A DNA stretch of 64,000 nucleotides from Escallonia rubra (Eukaryota; Streptophyta; Magnoliopsida; Escalloniales; Escalloniaceae), in NCBI GenBank assembly GCA_033065855.1, contig JAVXUO010002815.1, positions 62,001 to 126,000 on the forward strand. The letters run 5' to 3'. Every line of letters starts with the position of its first letter. Positions within the stretch are counted from its first letter, which is position 1. Shown piece by piece: positions 50,274-60,959 of the stretch. The notes beneath the pieces were generated by a model. The model searched no databases and was not told where the DNA came from. It saw nothing but the letters and a program-made list of their open reading frames with translations. Made by a program: the position numbers and the translations under genes.

Positions 50274-51938
50274 CTACTCCCTCCCGTTGACAGTAAGTTC
50301 CTTTAGTTTTGATTCCAGTTCCAATTCCTTATCCTCACCAACATGTCCATTGTCATTGTCATTGTCATTGTCATCGTCATCGTCATCATCTCCTCCATTC
50401 GGCTCATTCTCGTCCAAGGACCCAAGCATGTCAGGAGATTTCTTAAATATGGTATTCAGGAAGTCAATGCCTTCGTCGGAGATGAAATTTACATTAATGT
50501 TCAGAAGCTCAAAGCGAGGCTTCTTCACCACAACCTCAGCCAATACCTTAGCCCCAACTCTACTTAGGCTGTTGCTGCTCATATCAACTTCCTTCAGTTC
50601 ATCATGGCCTTCTTCCAATGCCTTGCTGATCTTAATAACACCATCATCCTTCAGTTCATTTTCGGCCAAGTTCAGCTTGGCAAGAAACTGCTTCCCTGCT
50701 ATACAAGCAGCTAAACTAAAAGCAGCTTCAGCTGTTATCTCGTTTCCAGCCATCTCCAAGACTTCAAGCAAAGGAGCTGTTTCTTTGAGGATATCTGCTA
50801 TAGCAATCGCCCCCTCATCCTCCAAATTCAGGTAGCTCAGATAAACTTCCGTGAGATTTGCATGTTTGGAAAGAGATTTACTCAACACGAGTCCGGCTTC
50901 TACGCCAAACATATTGTCTCGGAGATCAAGCTTCTTCATATGGGGACATTTTGCCAGAGCTTCAGACAAGGCAATTCCTCCTTCAACGTCCACCCTAGTG
51001 GAGGAGCATCGAAAATCTTCCAACAAAGGAGAAAGCTTCACCACTTCAGAAATAGCAACAGCCCCTTCATCACCAGTCATATTATTGTGAAAATGGAGAA
51101 CCCTGAGCTTTTCCGTAGAAGGAATCAACTCAGAAACAGCCCGTGCGGCTTCCTCCGAGATGCCATCATTCATTAAGTAGAGTTCTTCCAAACTATGCTG
51201 CGACTGCAGAAGTGTCCCAAATGCCCTAACACCCTTCTCCCCCATGGCATTATTCGAAAGATTCAGAGACTTCAAAACACAACCTTCAAGTGCTTTTGAA
51301 AATATATTCATGACATCAAGCGCTTCTGCCTCAGGTCTCCCAGCAATGAAATCTGACAGATCAACATCTTGCAACTGATCCCTGAGGGATGTCAAGATGG
51401 GCTCGGCTACATGAGCTGCACCCAAGCCGAAGCTTCTATTGCTGAAACATATTTTGGTATAGAGACTTCCTGGTTCCTTCAATGGCTTCAAAAGTTCCTG
51501 GGTCTCATCTGCCTCAATGAAGGCACGTTGGCCTTTTGATATATCAAAGAAGGTATCATGGCTCAAAGTTGCACAAGTTTCATGGGTAAGTACCCCAGTT
51601 TTTGCAACCTTTTTGTCCTCGATCTTAGGGCCATTTTTCAGAACTTCCAGGATGAGCTTACTGCATTCCCTGGCATAAAGCTGCACGGCTGAACTTCCAT
51701 CACCATCAGGCTCTTTTTCGTAGTGTTTATTTGCAGTGACAAAGGCTGTATCTTCAATTTGTTTGGCATTTTCTGCAGCCACTTCCTTGCTTAGACTGCC
51801 ATACCTCTGAGTAAATACGGTTGGACAGGAAAGGTTGGTGCTTGTTCGCTCCACAAGCATTTTCCGTGTGTTCTCGCTAGGGGGCCACAGTTTTATTGAA
51901 TAAGGACGACGTTGGGGAGTTGGAGTTGTTGAATCCAT
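50274..51938 (-). CDS. RANGAP: Ran GTPase-activating protein with WPP domain (plant RanGAP), 554 aa
   Basis: The coding region is a single uninterrupted exon of 555 codons. The N-terminal WPP domain (about residues 13-105) shows KLWPPSENTRKMLVER, VFTQRYGSL and AVQLYARECSKLILEV. In plants this domain targets RanGAP to the nuclear envelope and to mitotic sites through WIP and WIT proteins. Then come about ten leucine-rich repeats (about 200-500) with LxxLxLxxN patterns such as LKSLNLSNNAMGEKGVRAF and LKKLDLRDNMFGVEAG-like units. A highly acidic tract (Asp and Asn run, about 515-535) and a charged tail end the protein, as in RanGAP1 of yeast and plants. The protein stimulates GTP hydrolysis by Ran in the cytoplasm, setting the direction of nuclear transport. 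Length matches Arabidopsis RanGAP1/2 (about 540 aa). The ATG lies 11 bases after a likely 5' UTR splice acceptor. Confidence 0.95.
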   Translation of the reverse strand: MDSTTPTPQRRPYSIKLWPPSENTRKMLVERTSTNLSCPTVFTQRYGSLSKEVAAENAKQIEDTAFVTANKHYEKEPDGDGSSAVQLYARECSKLILEVLKNGPKIEDKKVAKTGVLTHETCATLSHDTFFDISKGQRAFIEADETQELLKPLKEPGSLYTKICFSNRSFGLGAAHVAEPILTSLRDQLQDVDLSDFIAGRPEAEALDVMNIFSKALEGCVLKSLNLSNNAMGEKGVRAFGTLLQSQHSLEELYLMNDGISEEAARAVSELIPSTEKLRVLHFHNNMTGDEGAVAISEVVKLSPLLEDFRCSSTRVDVEGGIALSEALAKCPHMKKLDLRDNMFGVEAGLVLSKSLSKHANLTEVYLSYLNLEDEGAIAIADILKETAPLLEVLEMAGNEITAEAAFSLAACIAGKQFLAKLNLAENELKDDGVIKISKALEEGHDELKEVDMSSNSLSRVGAKVLAEVVVKKPRFELLNINVNFISDEGIDFLNTIFKKSPDMLGSLDENEPNGGDDDDDDDNDNDNDNGHVGEDKELELESKLKELTVNGRE

Positions 51939-51949
51939 TGCAGCAAAAC

Positions 51950-54454
51950 CTGAAAACCCAAAGGTGGTTTTAGTTTATTTGAATTGAAACCAAAGCATGC
52001 TAGAACAGAATAATAGATTCTGCCTAAAAGGTAATGTAATCACGGGAAACAAATGTTCCAAGTAAAATGGATCATAGCACATCATTGCGACAGACTAAAG
52101 GCACAACATGATTTGAGAGGCAAACATCAAAGCATCCCTAAGATATACATGCACACCAACCATGGAACAAACTAGAAAATGAAACTGGAAAAAGCAAAAG
52201 CAGAAGGATAAAAATGCTTTATCTGCAAATTTCTGGTAATAATTGAAGCTTATCTTATATACTATTTAATCCAGGCTGCAGGAGAGTGTTCAACAGTAAA
52301 CATAATGCTCAAGAAGCAATTGAAACAATTAACATAATATTTGAGGTCATGGGAACACTTGCCACTTCCAAATTCCATTAATGTTACCTCTCAATCACTG
52401 TGCTTGAGCTGAAATACCACTTTGATGTTGCCACACGAAAGTGATTGCATAATTCTCGTAGCTTAAAGCATGAATGTAAAATCTCCGACACATTGAAGCA
52501 CTTCAATTGCTCATTAGTCAAAGAGAAGTTCTCTGTGATACATAAGTGTCCCAAAAGCAAATTTTTTTCCAGATACGAAACACAATAAGAGTACTTCAAG
52601 GTAAGTCTCGAATAAGGAAAGACTCTTTATGTGTATTCTGTGCAATATTGACGTAAATTGGGTGATATCTATCTAAAAGAATGTAAAATAACAACACAAT
52701 TTGCAGTTTATATGGATCTGAAGTATGAAGTGCACATAAAAGCACAGTCGTTACAGCAGCAGCACAAAAGGGATGGGGCTGGGGGATGGGGAGAGTTCGT
52801 ATGAAAACAACAAAGAATACATGTGTGTTTCTTAGACTCCGGGCTGCTAATATCCCAATCACTTGAAGAATCTGATTATGCCTTTTGTAACTAATCAGTC
52901 ATTCATTACCACACGAGATTCACCCATCTCTCTTTTTCTGTGAAGATCCACATTTTGTTCTCCAATCCACATTGCCGCAAAATCACATAGTTTAGTAGAA
53001 CCAAACATCTGATGAAATTCTAGTGGTGAGGACTACTAAAAAGGGTCTGGTGACATGGATTGGCAAGAGAGCTTATTGCTTTTTCCATTCCATAACAACA
53101 GAAGGCAAACATAGTCGAATGTCATCACCAGAGTGGAAGGAAGAAGGCACCAGAAACATACTCAGAGACACACCTAGAGCCAATCATTCCACACATCAAA
53201 GATAATGGAAAGTGATGATTTTTCATTAAATATATCAATTACTGAACTTTTCTGACATCCAACAGCAACAAATAACTATATATGCGGTAGCCCGACTCCC
53301 GTTCAAGAATGAGAACCCCCCGCCACAACACACACAAACAAACAAATATTGTCTGCATTGATCATGTGGAATACATCTCGCAAAGAATAATCACTGGCTT
53401 TTTTTGTCGCAGTAAAATATACGGAATGTAGAGGTTAATTTACCTATTGTTCAAAATAAATGGCCAAGCATCACAGATTCAACCGTAGAAGCGACAAACA
53501 GATGGTTTTCACTGTTGACTCCCAACTTCATTCTTTTTCTTCACTTTTTGTTTGAAATCATAATTGTCAAAAGAGATTTGGGAGTGTACATAAATAGAAA
53601 GCATTGGTGTGATTTCACGTGAATGGCCCGGTGATTTCACTGTTAACTAAACATATTTAATGCTAGTTATCATGAATCTTCATTGATAGATTCTAGTATG
53701 GAGCGATGCCAATTTTTACAAACTTCCAAGGTTCTTTAACCATGTGACCTGATTTCTTCTATTCTCATAGGTGGACTGAATGTTGAATTGAAGTTGAACA
53801 TTGCGATCCCACTCATTAATATCAACTGATATCCCCATTAAGGCTTTAATATGGCCTCCCTTTCTACATAAATTAATTTGGCTTGATCGATGATTAATAG
53901 TCTAACCAGTTCAAAAATATTCTTTTTTTTTCTTTGCGACGTACATCAGAAAGATGTCTCATGATATCCAGAGTTGCTCTACACTTATTTATTATTAAGG
54001 GGGTGGGCATAACACTACGCAAAATCCAAGATCCACCAAACAATTCACCAACCGATCAGGCACTGCAATATGCAACTAGGACCAACAGAATAATTTGTTT
54101 TTTTCTCTCTCATGTGCACATCAGTGGGTGCATGTTTGTGAATACTCACATCTCCCTAAGCCATGTGGGGTTTAGTATAACACCTGCCCAAGTCTATATT
54201 TAACTTAGAACCCATAAAAATTAAGGGAAACAACTTATTTAAGACTACCCACATCATTAAAAATCACATGGTTAACAATTACTGCAACAGATCGGGGAAA
54301 AGATAGAACATTTGCCAAGTTGAAAAGGCAAAGCACGCACGTACACGGACGGAAAGATATACAGTGGCAGGGACTAACGAGTGGTATGTGAAAAACCCTA
54401 GAATCCCAAAACTAGCAAAGGGTAAAATGAAAAGAAAAGAAAAGAAAAATGTAC
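51950..54454 (-). other. Inferred 5' UTR intron of RanGAP (2.5 kb)
   Basis: On the minus strand AGCGAG|GTACAT near 54454 makes a good donor, and GGGTTTTCAG|GTTTTGCTGCA at 51950 makes a good acceptor just before the ATG. The sequence between is AT-rich with no gene. Such leader introns often boost expression in plants; this one is deduced from motifs only. Confidence 0.55.
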
Positions 54455-54603
54455 CTCGCTTTTCTCCCCTTTTCCCTCGCTTGGATTGTGAGTTTTGTTT
54501 TGCGGTGATGTTGTAGAAAGAGTAACAGTGAAATGTCCTTTTTGTGTGTGTGAGTGAGTGAGTGAGTGTGAGTGTGAGTGTGAGTGTGAGTGAGAGTGAG
54601 AGT

Positions 54604-54643
<40 letters not shown>

Positions 54644-54660
54644 GGGTGAAATGGCCGGAG
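54455..54660 (-). promoter_or_regulatory. Probable first (non-coding) exon and core promoter of RanGAP
   Basis: Next to the inferred donor lies purine-rich leader sequence (minus strand). A compound GTGA/GAGA microsatellite at about 54545-54642 follows; on the gene strand it reads CT/CA-rich. Such Y-rich patches are common at plant transcription starts. No clear TATA box was identified. Confidence 0.4.
54545..54642. repeat. Compound microsatellite (TGTG, GAGT, GTGA, GA)
   Basis: The run goes from TG repeats through GTGA and GTGTGA repeats to about 15 GA units. It is probably polymorphic, and it sits at the presumed RanGAP transcription start. Confidence 0.9.
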
Positions 54661-55006
54661 TGGTAGTACTAGTCTGGTAGAGTAGGTTTTAGTGTTTTAC
54701 AGTGTATCCATTTTTACTTCAATAATTTGTCCGTTTTACCATGTACTAATTCATTTCACCCGTCATTGATAGTCATGATTAATAGTTTCACATTATTTAA
54801 TATACTTTCTCGAAAAGGTTAACGGTTTTATTGCTCATTTAATAGCGAGATTCACATCTTTTATGATAGACAACATTACAAACTTGGGTGCATCTTCTGT
54901 CTAAGACTCCGATTCGTTCAAAATAGACACTTTCAGCTAATTTTGAGCGATATTATTCTCGATACATCTTATAAACTAAAATATGACACTGGTTAAACAT
55001 AAATTA

Positions 55007-55590
55007 AGGCCCTGTTTGACAGAGTTGTTTTTTTCAGTTTTGTAAACTGGAAAAAATAAGTCCGTTGGTGGACAGTTTTCGTTTTTTTTTTCTTCAATTA
55101 AAAAATCAGTTTTTAAATTAGAGCTGTTTTTGAAAACTCCAAAAAATGAGTTTCGGTTTTCAGTTTTGATTTTTATTTTGAGACCACCACCCTCCCACCA
55201 CCGGCAGCCATCGCCCATCGCCATTGTCCACCGCCGGCGACTGCCGGCCAGCGACTTCCGGCAGCCACCGCCGGCTACCACCATCACCACCCCCTCCCAC
55301 CGTCGGCAGCCACCGCTCACCGCCGGCGACCATCGCGGCGATTGCTGGCGGCCAACAACCACCACCACCGTCGGCTACCGCCAAGCCCCACCATTGCCAC
55401 CATAAATCACCACCAAAGAAAAAATTCAAAATAAAAACTGGGTAATCAAATACAAAAAAAAAAAAAAAACTCAAAACAAAAACAGGGTTATCAAACACCC
55501 ATTCGTTTTTGTAAAAAAAATAAAAATAAACTGGTTTTGATTTTTTTGGAAATAGAAAACCAAAACTGAAAATGTTGTCAAAAGGAGCCT
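55007..55590. mobile_element. Harbinger/Tourist-like MITE with a CCGGCG/CCACC core
   Basis: The left end GGCCCTGTTTGACAGAGTTG and the right end TGTTGTCAAAAGGAGCC form diverged inverted repeats. TTAAG lies on both sides (55004-55008 and 55590-55594), consistent with a TTA or TAA target duplication. The outer parts are rich in GTTTT and AAAAC; the core (55180-55400) is GC-rich CCACCGCCGGC triplets. No transposase. Confidence 0.6.
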
Positions 55591-56247
55591 TAAGTTTATG
55601 ATATTGACTCATTTCTTTCTCCCATTCCGGGGCTGCTACCACATTCGAGCAATCTCCCTCTAACTCTATTACCTCAAAACCAGTTTCCATGGCAAAAGTG
55701 CCTCATTCTTTACTTCATATAAGTTATTTAAATGAAGAGCAATTCAAAATAAAATAGTTTGGCTATTGACTTGTCAAAGACTACTCTTGATTTAGCCAAA
55801 AAAAATTTAACTAAAATGAGGTTGAAGTGAGTAATGATGGAATTTAGTTGGGCAGGCTCCAACCCAGTCAAAGCCTATTGTAGAATTTGGGATGGCTTTG
55901 GGCACCTCAGGCTAGGGGTGAGCACGGTTCGATTTGGTTCGGTTTGGGGGTCAAACTGCAAATCGAACCATTACCCTTCGGTTTGAAAAATTGTGAACCG
56001 AACAAAACCAAACACCATTAGTTTGGACTGTTCGTTTTGGTCGGTTTAAACGGTTCGACTTAGTCGATTTGGATCGGTATGTCCACTTAAAGACGTTGTT
56101 CCTTTGCACACTACTAATTGAAGTTATATATTTTCTAAATTGCATGTAATCTTGTTTAATTTAATATATAAGTTTTCATTGATGAATGAAAAAGAATGAG
56201 TAAATATAAATTAGATATTGGTCATAAATTTTTTGTGTTCTAAGTGT

Positions 56248-57470
56248 TGTTAATATTTTCTGAAACAAAAAAGATAACCCTAGAGCCGGGGGGGGGGGGG
56301 TGAATAGGGTTTTAAGACTACTTTAAAAATTAACAAGTAAATGCAACAAACTTAGAGAGGATAAGAATGACACTTGAAAAAGCTACAAACAACACACCTC
56401 AAACACAATATCTCAAGTAAGCAAACTAGCCAATCTCAACACAAATGTAAAATGATAATGTAAAGAGAGAAGGGGTTAGAGATACTTGACAAGGGAATTT
56501 AAATGGTTCGGCTTGATATACCCACAAGCCTAAGTCCACCCCTTCAAGGAAGTCCCTTGAAAGGCCCTAGAATCCACTAGTATGATCTTCCTTACGGGTC
56601 AAGATCGAACCTCTTACAATCCCTTGATGCTATGCCCACATCAAGAACAAGCTTTGACAAACCCAAAGCTCCAAAGCTTGACAACCCCAAGCTTTGATAC
56701 AAGAACCTTTAGATGAAGAAATGTGTACAAGATTTCACTCTCAAGAAGTAGATGAGTACAAGTTTAAGCACTAGACCAAGAGAGATGATTGTATGATGAC
56801 TTATGAAAGTGTATATCTCTCAAATGTAAGCTCACAATAAATGCTCTCTTGAAATGGATGAGAAAACAATGAAAACCAAGAGAGATTGAACAATTGCTTT
56901 TGATCTTTGAGAATATGAAAGATAAGAGAGCTTTGAATGCAATTGATGAATGAAAACTATGCCCAATATGAGTATTTATAGAGGTGGGAATTAATATGAC
57001 CGTTTGACGTAGGTGGAGCATTAAATGCGCCAAACAGCTATTGCAGTCGACTGCAATGTCCCATTGCAGTCGACTGTAATGCAATGCAGTCGATTGTAAT
57101 AGGCTACTGGAAGTATTGCAGTCGACTGCATTCCAGAAAATGTAGTTTCCTAGTTTTTAAAGAATGAAAAACTTTTATGCATGCAAGGGAAACCTATGGG
57201 CAAGTTCTAGGTATACAGTCATCGTAACGATCATCTCTCTATGTCTAGTTTACAAAGAAGGAAATAAAAGCATTGTAAAATTCTATCGACGAATTCCTTC
57301 TTTGATGCGCTCCGTTGAGAGTCTTTGACCGTCTTGCTCATCTAAAAGTCTGTTTGCATGAGTATGAGATTGTTCTTATTGCTTCATCAACTCAATGCAT
57401 GTTAGACAACATAAACATCAATGTTGGTTATCATCAAAACCAAATATAATCCTAGGTTAAATAACCGTTT
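56248..57470. mobile_element. LTR-like repeat, copy B, nested in the hAT-type MITE (fossil)
   Basis: It matches copy A (29643-31049) block by block, from ATAACCCTAGAG and GGTGAATAGGGTTTT to TTATCATCAAAACC. It has at least four GTCGACTG-type palindromes at about 57045-57130. A poly-G run lies at about 56288-56301. No internal protein region. It entered after the MITE, which it splits. Exact ends are uncertain. Confidence 0.55.
57045..57135. repeat. Cluster of GCAGTCGACTGC palindromes
   Basis: TTGCAGTCGACTGCAAT and close variants occur four times within about 90 bp. Copy A has related sites at about 30370-30400 and 30470. The 12-bp core is a perfect palindrome. Confidence 0.85.
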
Positions 57471-57707
57471 AGTACTTTATATGTGTAATTATCAATGGAA
57501 TGTTACAAAAAATACATTAACATATTATAGGTCGGTTTGGTTCGGTTTGGTTTAGAATCGGTTTAAAAAATGTGAACCGTGAATCAAACCGAACCAAGGT
57601 CGGTTCAAAAAATGTGAAACCAAACCATTGAGATCTTTGGACGGTTCGGATTGGTTTGAGTGGTTCAGATCGGTTTGAACGATTTGGTGTTCACCCCTAC
57701 CTCATGC

Positions 57708-58140
57708 CTTCCATGTTCTTCGGTACCTTTTTTTTTCCCTGATAGAAAGGGAGAATATCATAGATTAAAGAATAGATACAGTTGATCCTAGCACCTTATG
57801 GTGTGTGCACCTGTTCTTCTGCATCTGTGTGCTTGCTTGCTAACAGACTTTGAATTGTTGATTAAGAACAACAGCATCTTCTTTCTGCTGCAGCAGAGAG
57901 TTGGCCAGTAACAGCAAGCGCATCTATTGAGCTATCTGCAAGTTGTGGGCACTTCCCATCACAAGAACGTCTATTTGGCAGTGTGATGTCCTTAAAGACA
58001 CCATCAATCATCAACAAAAGACTTGGATGAGGCCACATCAATCTCTATAAATCCCTAGAGGGATGCAGCAAAACTTGGCTAGAAGCAAGGCAAACCGAAC
58101 TCCCGAGTTGGGTAAACCTTAACCTTTCACTAATCAAGAA
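57708..58140. other. Spacer
   Basis: AT-rich sequence between the hAT-type MITE and the LINE fragment. No feature can be supported. Confidence 0.5.
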
Positions 58141-58930
58141 ATATTTTTTTTTTGTTGCAACTGAAAGATTAAATTACTAAATAAAGCGTTTACAAAACAA
58201 AACAGGGGGCATCTAAGCCCTACTATGGGTAACACCCGCTACATCTGCAGTTAACAAGGAAATGACCACATTTGGTGGTTGCATGAGGTACACAAAATCA
58301 TTCCCTTATTTTTTTTTTCTAATTTTGGCCAAATGATCCGCACAGCAGTTACTTTCTCTATAAACATGACTAATTCTAGATTTAGTGGCTTCAAGGAGAT
58401 ATCTGGCATCAGCAATGAGATTATTCAGTCGGTGCATGACGTTGCCTTTGGCTGTGATTAAGTCGACAGCCACCTTGGAGTCTGTATGAAGGATAACATC
58501 ATTGAAGCATCTCTCCCTGACAACTTGAAGGCCTTTGATTATTTCAATCATTTCTGCCTCAAGAGCTGTTGTGGTGGATATGCTGCCATAGAAGCCTCCC
58601 AGCCATGTCCCTTGATCATTTCTCGGCAACCCTCCAAAACCCCCTCCATTTTGGTATTAGCACATCCATCAGTGCATAGATTGATTGTACCTGCAAAAGG
58701 AAGACACCAAGTAACTGTTCTTGGAGGTCTTTAAAGACTTGAAGGTCTTTAAAGACTTTCTTCTCATTTGTTTCAAAAGCAAATTCAAATTCTTTGGCAT
58801 AATTGTTGCACATTTTCCAGCTAGCTTCCACAGGAATGATAGTTCCTTCAATGCAAGCTTTGTTTGTAGCTTTCCAGATTTGCCAAAGAGTGGCAGTGAA
58901 GATGTAGTTCCGGTGAGTATTTCCAAAATT
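58141..58930 (-). mobile_element. LINE (L1-type non-LTR) 3' fragment with RNase H region
   Basis: On the minus strand the sequence encodes, in order, a LWQIWKATNKACIEGTIIP-like segment, an acidic/basic linker and an RNase H domain: LCTDGCANTKMEGVLEG, then a frame change, DQGTWLGGFYG, ALEAEMIEIIKGL, ILHTDSKVAVDLI and HVYRESNCCADHLAK. This order is standard for the C-terminus of plant LINE ORF2 proteins. The catalytic TDG, E, TDS and N/AD positions are still readable. The frameshift between the first strand and DQGTW shows it is dead. A T-run at 58142-58160 (plus strand) is the 3' poly(A). The 5' part is missing, as in most LINE insertions. Confidence 0.75.
58306..58629 (-). pseudogene. RNase H domain remnant of the LINE
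   Basis: The longest open piece (107 codons) runs from just after the frame change to KKK before a stop. It covers most of an RVT_3-type RNase H fold: a GGFYGSIS strand, ALEAEMIEI helix, HTDSKVAVDLI, RLNNLIADARYLL and HVYRESNCCADHLAKI. It is unlikely to be a host gene because the upstream LINE linker is present in another frame and no splice sites join it to anything. Confidence 0.7.
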
Positions 58931-60716
58931 CCCTACCTTACTTATATTGTCTTTCTTAATGCAGCTTCACCAAGTAAAGGTTAGTTCAATAGACATCTTA
59001 CAGATGTAACAGGTAAATGTATAGGACATTTTATGGTTACAATTATGTAATTTCCAAAGGAGACTCGTGTCTACATCCATTTAGCTGCATTAGAATTTAG
59101 AAGTTTTTTTATGATTGCTGCTAATTATGAAATGATATTCAACACTGATCCCATGGCGGTAGATGCTTAAGTGCTACATTAGTCATAAAACTCTATTTTA
59201 AAAAGTCACAAGAGGCATTTGTACATCCTATTAGAACAAGGAAGGTATGTCGTTTGACCCTGTTGATCGTGTCTTTGTGGCATCAAAGAAGCATAAAAAG
59301 AATTTTGCAGTACCAAGTCCTAGGACGTGTTTTAAAGTCAACAGAAAGAATATTTGAATATGGTCTATCCATTGTGGTGAACGTGACATAATAGACCAAA
59401 AAGAAAACGAGTTTGAATACAATTTAATAGTCCTAAAGAGGAGAAAGATTGTGAGAAGTGTAATACGTCTTGTAGGGAATTGGTTCATAACATAGAGGCA
59501 TCATATGAGACATATTGCAATTTAAGAGCATTAGAACTATACGATTAGATTGAACGACTGAAGGAAAGGCAACTTGAGCACAACCTCATATGAGATATGC
59601 TACCTAAGATAGATCTCATCATTTTTCTAATTTCAAGACCACTTCATTACAATCTCATATGACATGTGTTAGCGATAGTGGTTCTAATTATAATGTGTTT
59701 CTTAATGCAGCTTTGCCAAGCAAAGTTGGGTTCAATACGCTTCTTCTTACTAGGGATGTACCAGGTGAGTTCACGGGTTACTTTTCGCTCACATTTATGT
59801 AATTCTCCAAGGAGAATCATATCTACATTTGCTTACCATAGATTGCAATTCTGAACTTTAACTTTTGACCATGAATTGCAATTAACACCACAATAGATGC
59901 TTGGATGGTTAGCTGAAAACTAATACAAAAAAGTCTGTGATGTTAGACGTGCAACATTATTTTGAATACTTAACAATAGAGACACATTTGCAGGTATCAT
60001 GGAAGAGTTACAAACCATTGATAACAGAGCTTAATCGATGCCATTATTGTTTCATGCATGATTGATATTTTGTGTAGTCCTGAAAATAAGACAGCATGCT
60101 TATATATAAATTCATTCACTGCTTTGCCATGGAGCACAACACTTCATTCCTCACAGGATCTGCTTCACGTAGAATTTGTGGTTGTCTCTCTCTATCTCTC
60201 TGTCTCTCTCTCTCTTCCACTAGACCACCTAAGTAAAATGCTAAAGAAAAAACAAATCATTCCAAAATAGGAAAAGACAAGGTAACAATTTTTGTGAACA
60301 CTCTTAGGATGACTTTGGTACATCCATTATGTCACATATCAGTATTAGAATTGGCCAAGGCATACTTAGGAGGTATTAATTATATTTTCATTTTACAAAT
60401 TGTGTTTACAATGTGCATAATTTACGTCCTTTTTGGTCTCCAATGCAGTAAATGCAAAGCGGTTCTAGCGTGCTACCTTCAGTTTTGACAAATTCCCATG
60501 TGTTCATATACGTCTTAGGTAATGTTGATTCTATTACTACATCGTTTCTCGATTATCGTCCACTGAAAAATGTTCACAGCCAGCCTTAAACTGACAATTA
60601 TATGCAGTAACTACACACTCTCAATGAGTTTGCCACTATAAAGTAGCAAAAAATGTGGCGGCGAATTTCATGAGAGCAATTCTCTGAGTATCTATCTTAA
60701 GCTAAAGCAACATAAA
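58931..60716 (+). other. Degenerate duplicated gene-like sequence
   Basis: Two segments about 740 bp apart (about 58955-59090 and 59695-59830) share a possible splice acceptor and exon. Each has TCTTAATGCAGCTT, then CCAAGYAAAG, a GGTTCAATA-like stretch, and an exon end at CAGGTAAATG or CAGGTGAGTT. This is followed by matched intron-like text (TTATGTAATTYYCAAGGAGA, ATCTACATT). The second copy can read ALPSKVGFNTLLLTRDVPG. I recognise no protein family, and no long frame connects the pieces. It looks like a decayed tandem duplication of exons. Confidence 0.45.
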
Positions 60717-60904
60717 ATCTGTCTAATTTAACTTCCATTGATGCAGGTACAATTCAAGAGAAAAGTTGTTGAAAGAAATTCAGACCATACAGATTGTTCC
60801 AATGTGCAAAAGCTGTCTAATTTACCTCCCATTGATGCAGCTACTATTCAAGAGCCAAAAGTTGTTCAAAGAAGTTCAAACCATACAAATTGTTCGAGGT
60901 GTCA
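60717..60904 (+). repeat. Tandem exon-like repeat, period 94 bp
   Basis: CTGTCTAATTTAACTTCCAT (60718) and CTGTCTAATTTACCTCCCAT (60812) each continue TGATGCAG, then an ATTCAAGAG, AAAGTTGTT and TTCARACCATACA series. Frame +3 reads VVERNSDHTDCS and VVQRSSNHTNCS from the two copies. Related but worn copies follow at about 61371 and 61565. Confidence 0.75.
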
Positions 60905-60959
60905 CAACGCAATGTTGTTGTAATGATTAGACAAAGAAACATTTGTTGCTGAAAACTAA

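Larger units (their letters stand above)
55913..57699. mobile_element. hAT-type MITE, split by a nested LTR-like repeat
   Basis: The ends are TAGGGGTGAGCACGGTTCG (left) and GATTTGGTGTTCACCCCTA (right), inverted over about 15 bp. They are flanked by CCTCAGGC (55905-55912) and CCTCATGC (57700-57707), an 8-bp target duplication with one difference, typical of hAT. Subterminal GGTTCGGTTTGG repeats occur on both sides. The host element is about 565 bp (55913-56247 and about 57470-57699); the middle is a later insertion. Confidence 0.8.

Noticed and set aside
50287-50835. 182-codon plus-strand frame opposite RanGAP
   Set aside because: It is the antisense shadow of the RanGAP coding exon; its Ser runs mirror the acidic tail.
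55130-55690. Long overlapping frames on both strands near the RanGAP promoter
   Set aside because: They are caused by CCACCG/CCGGCG triplets in the core of a MITE and have no domain or conserved motif.
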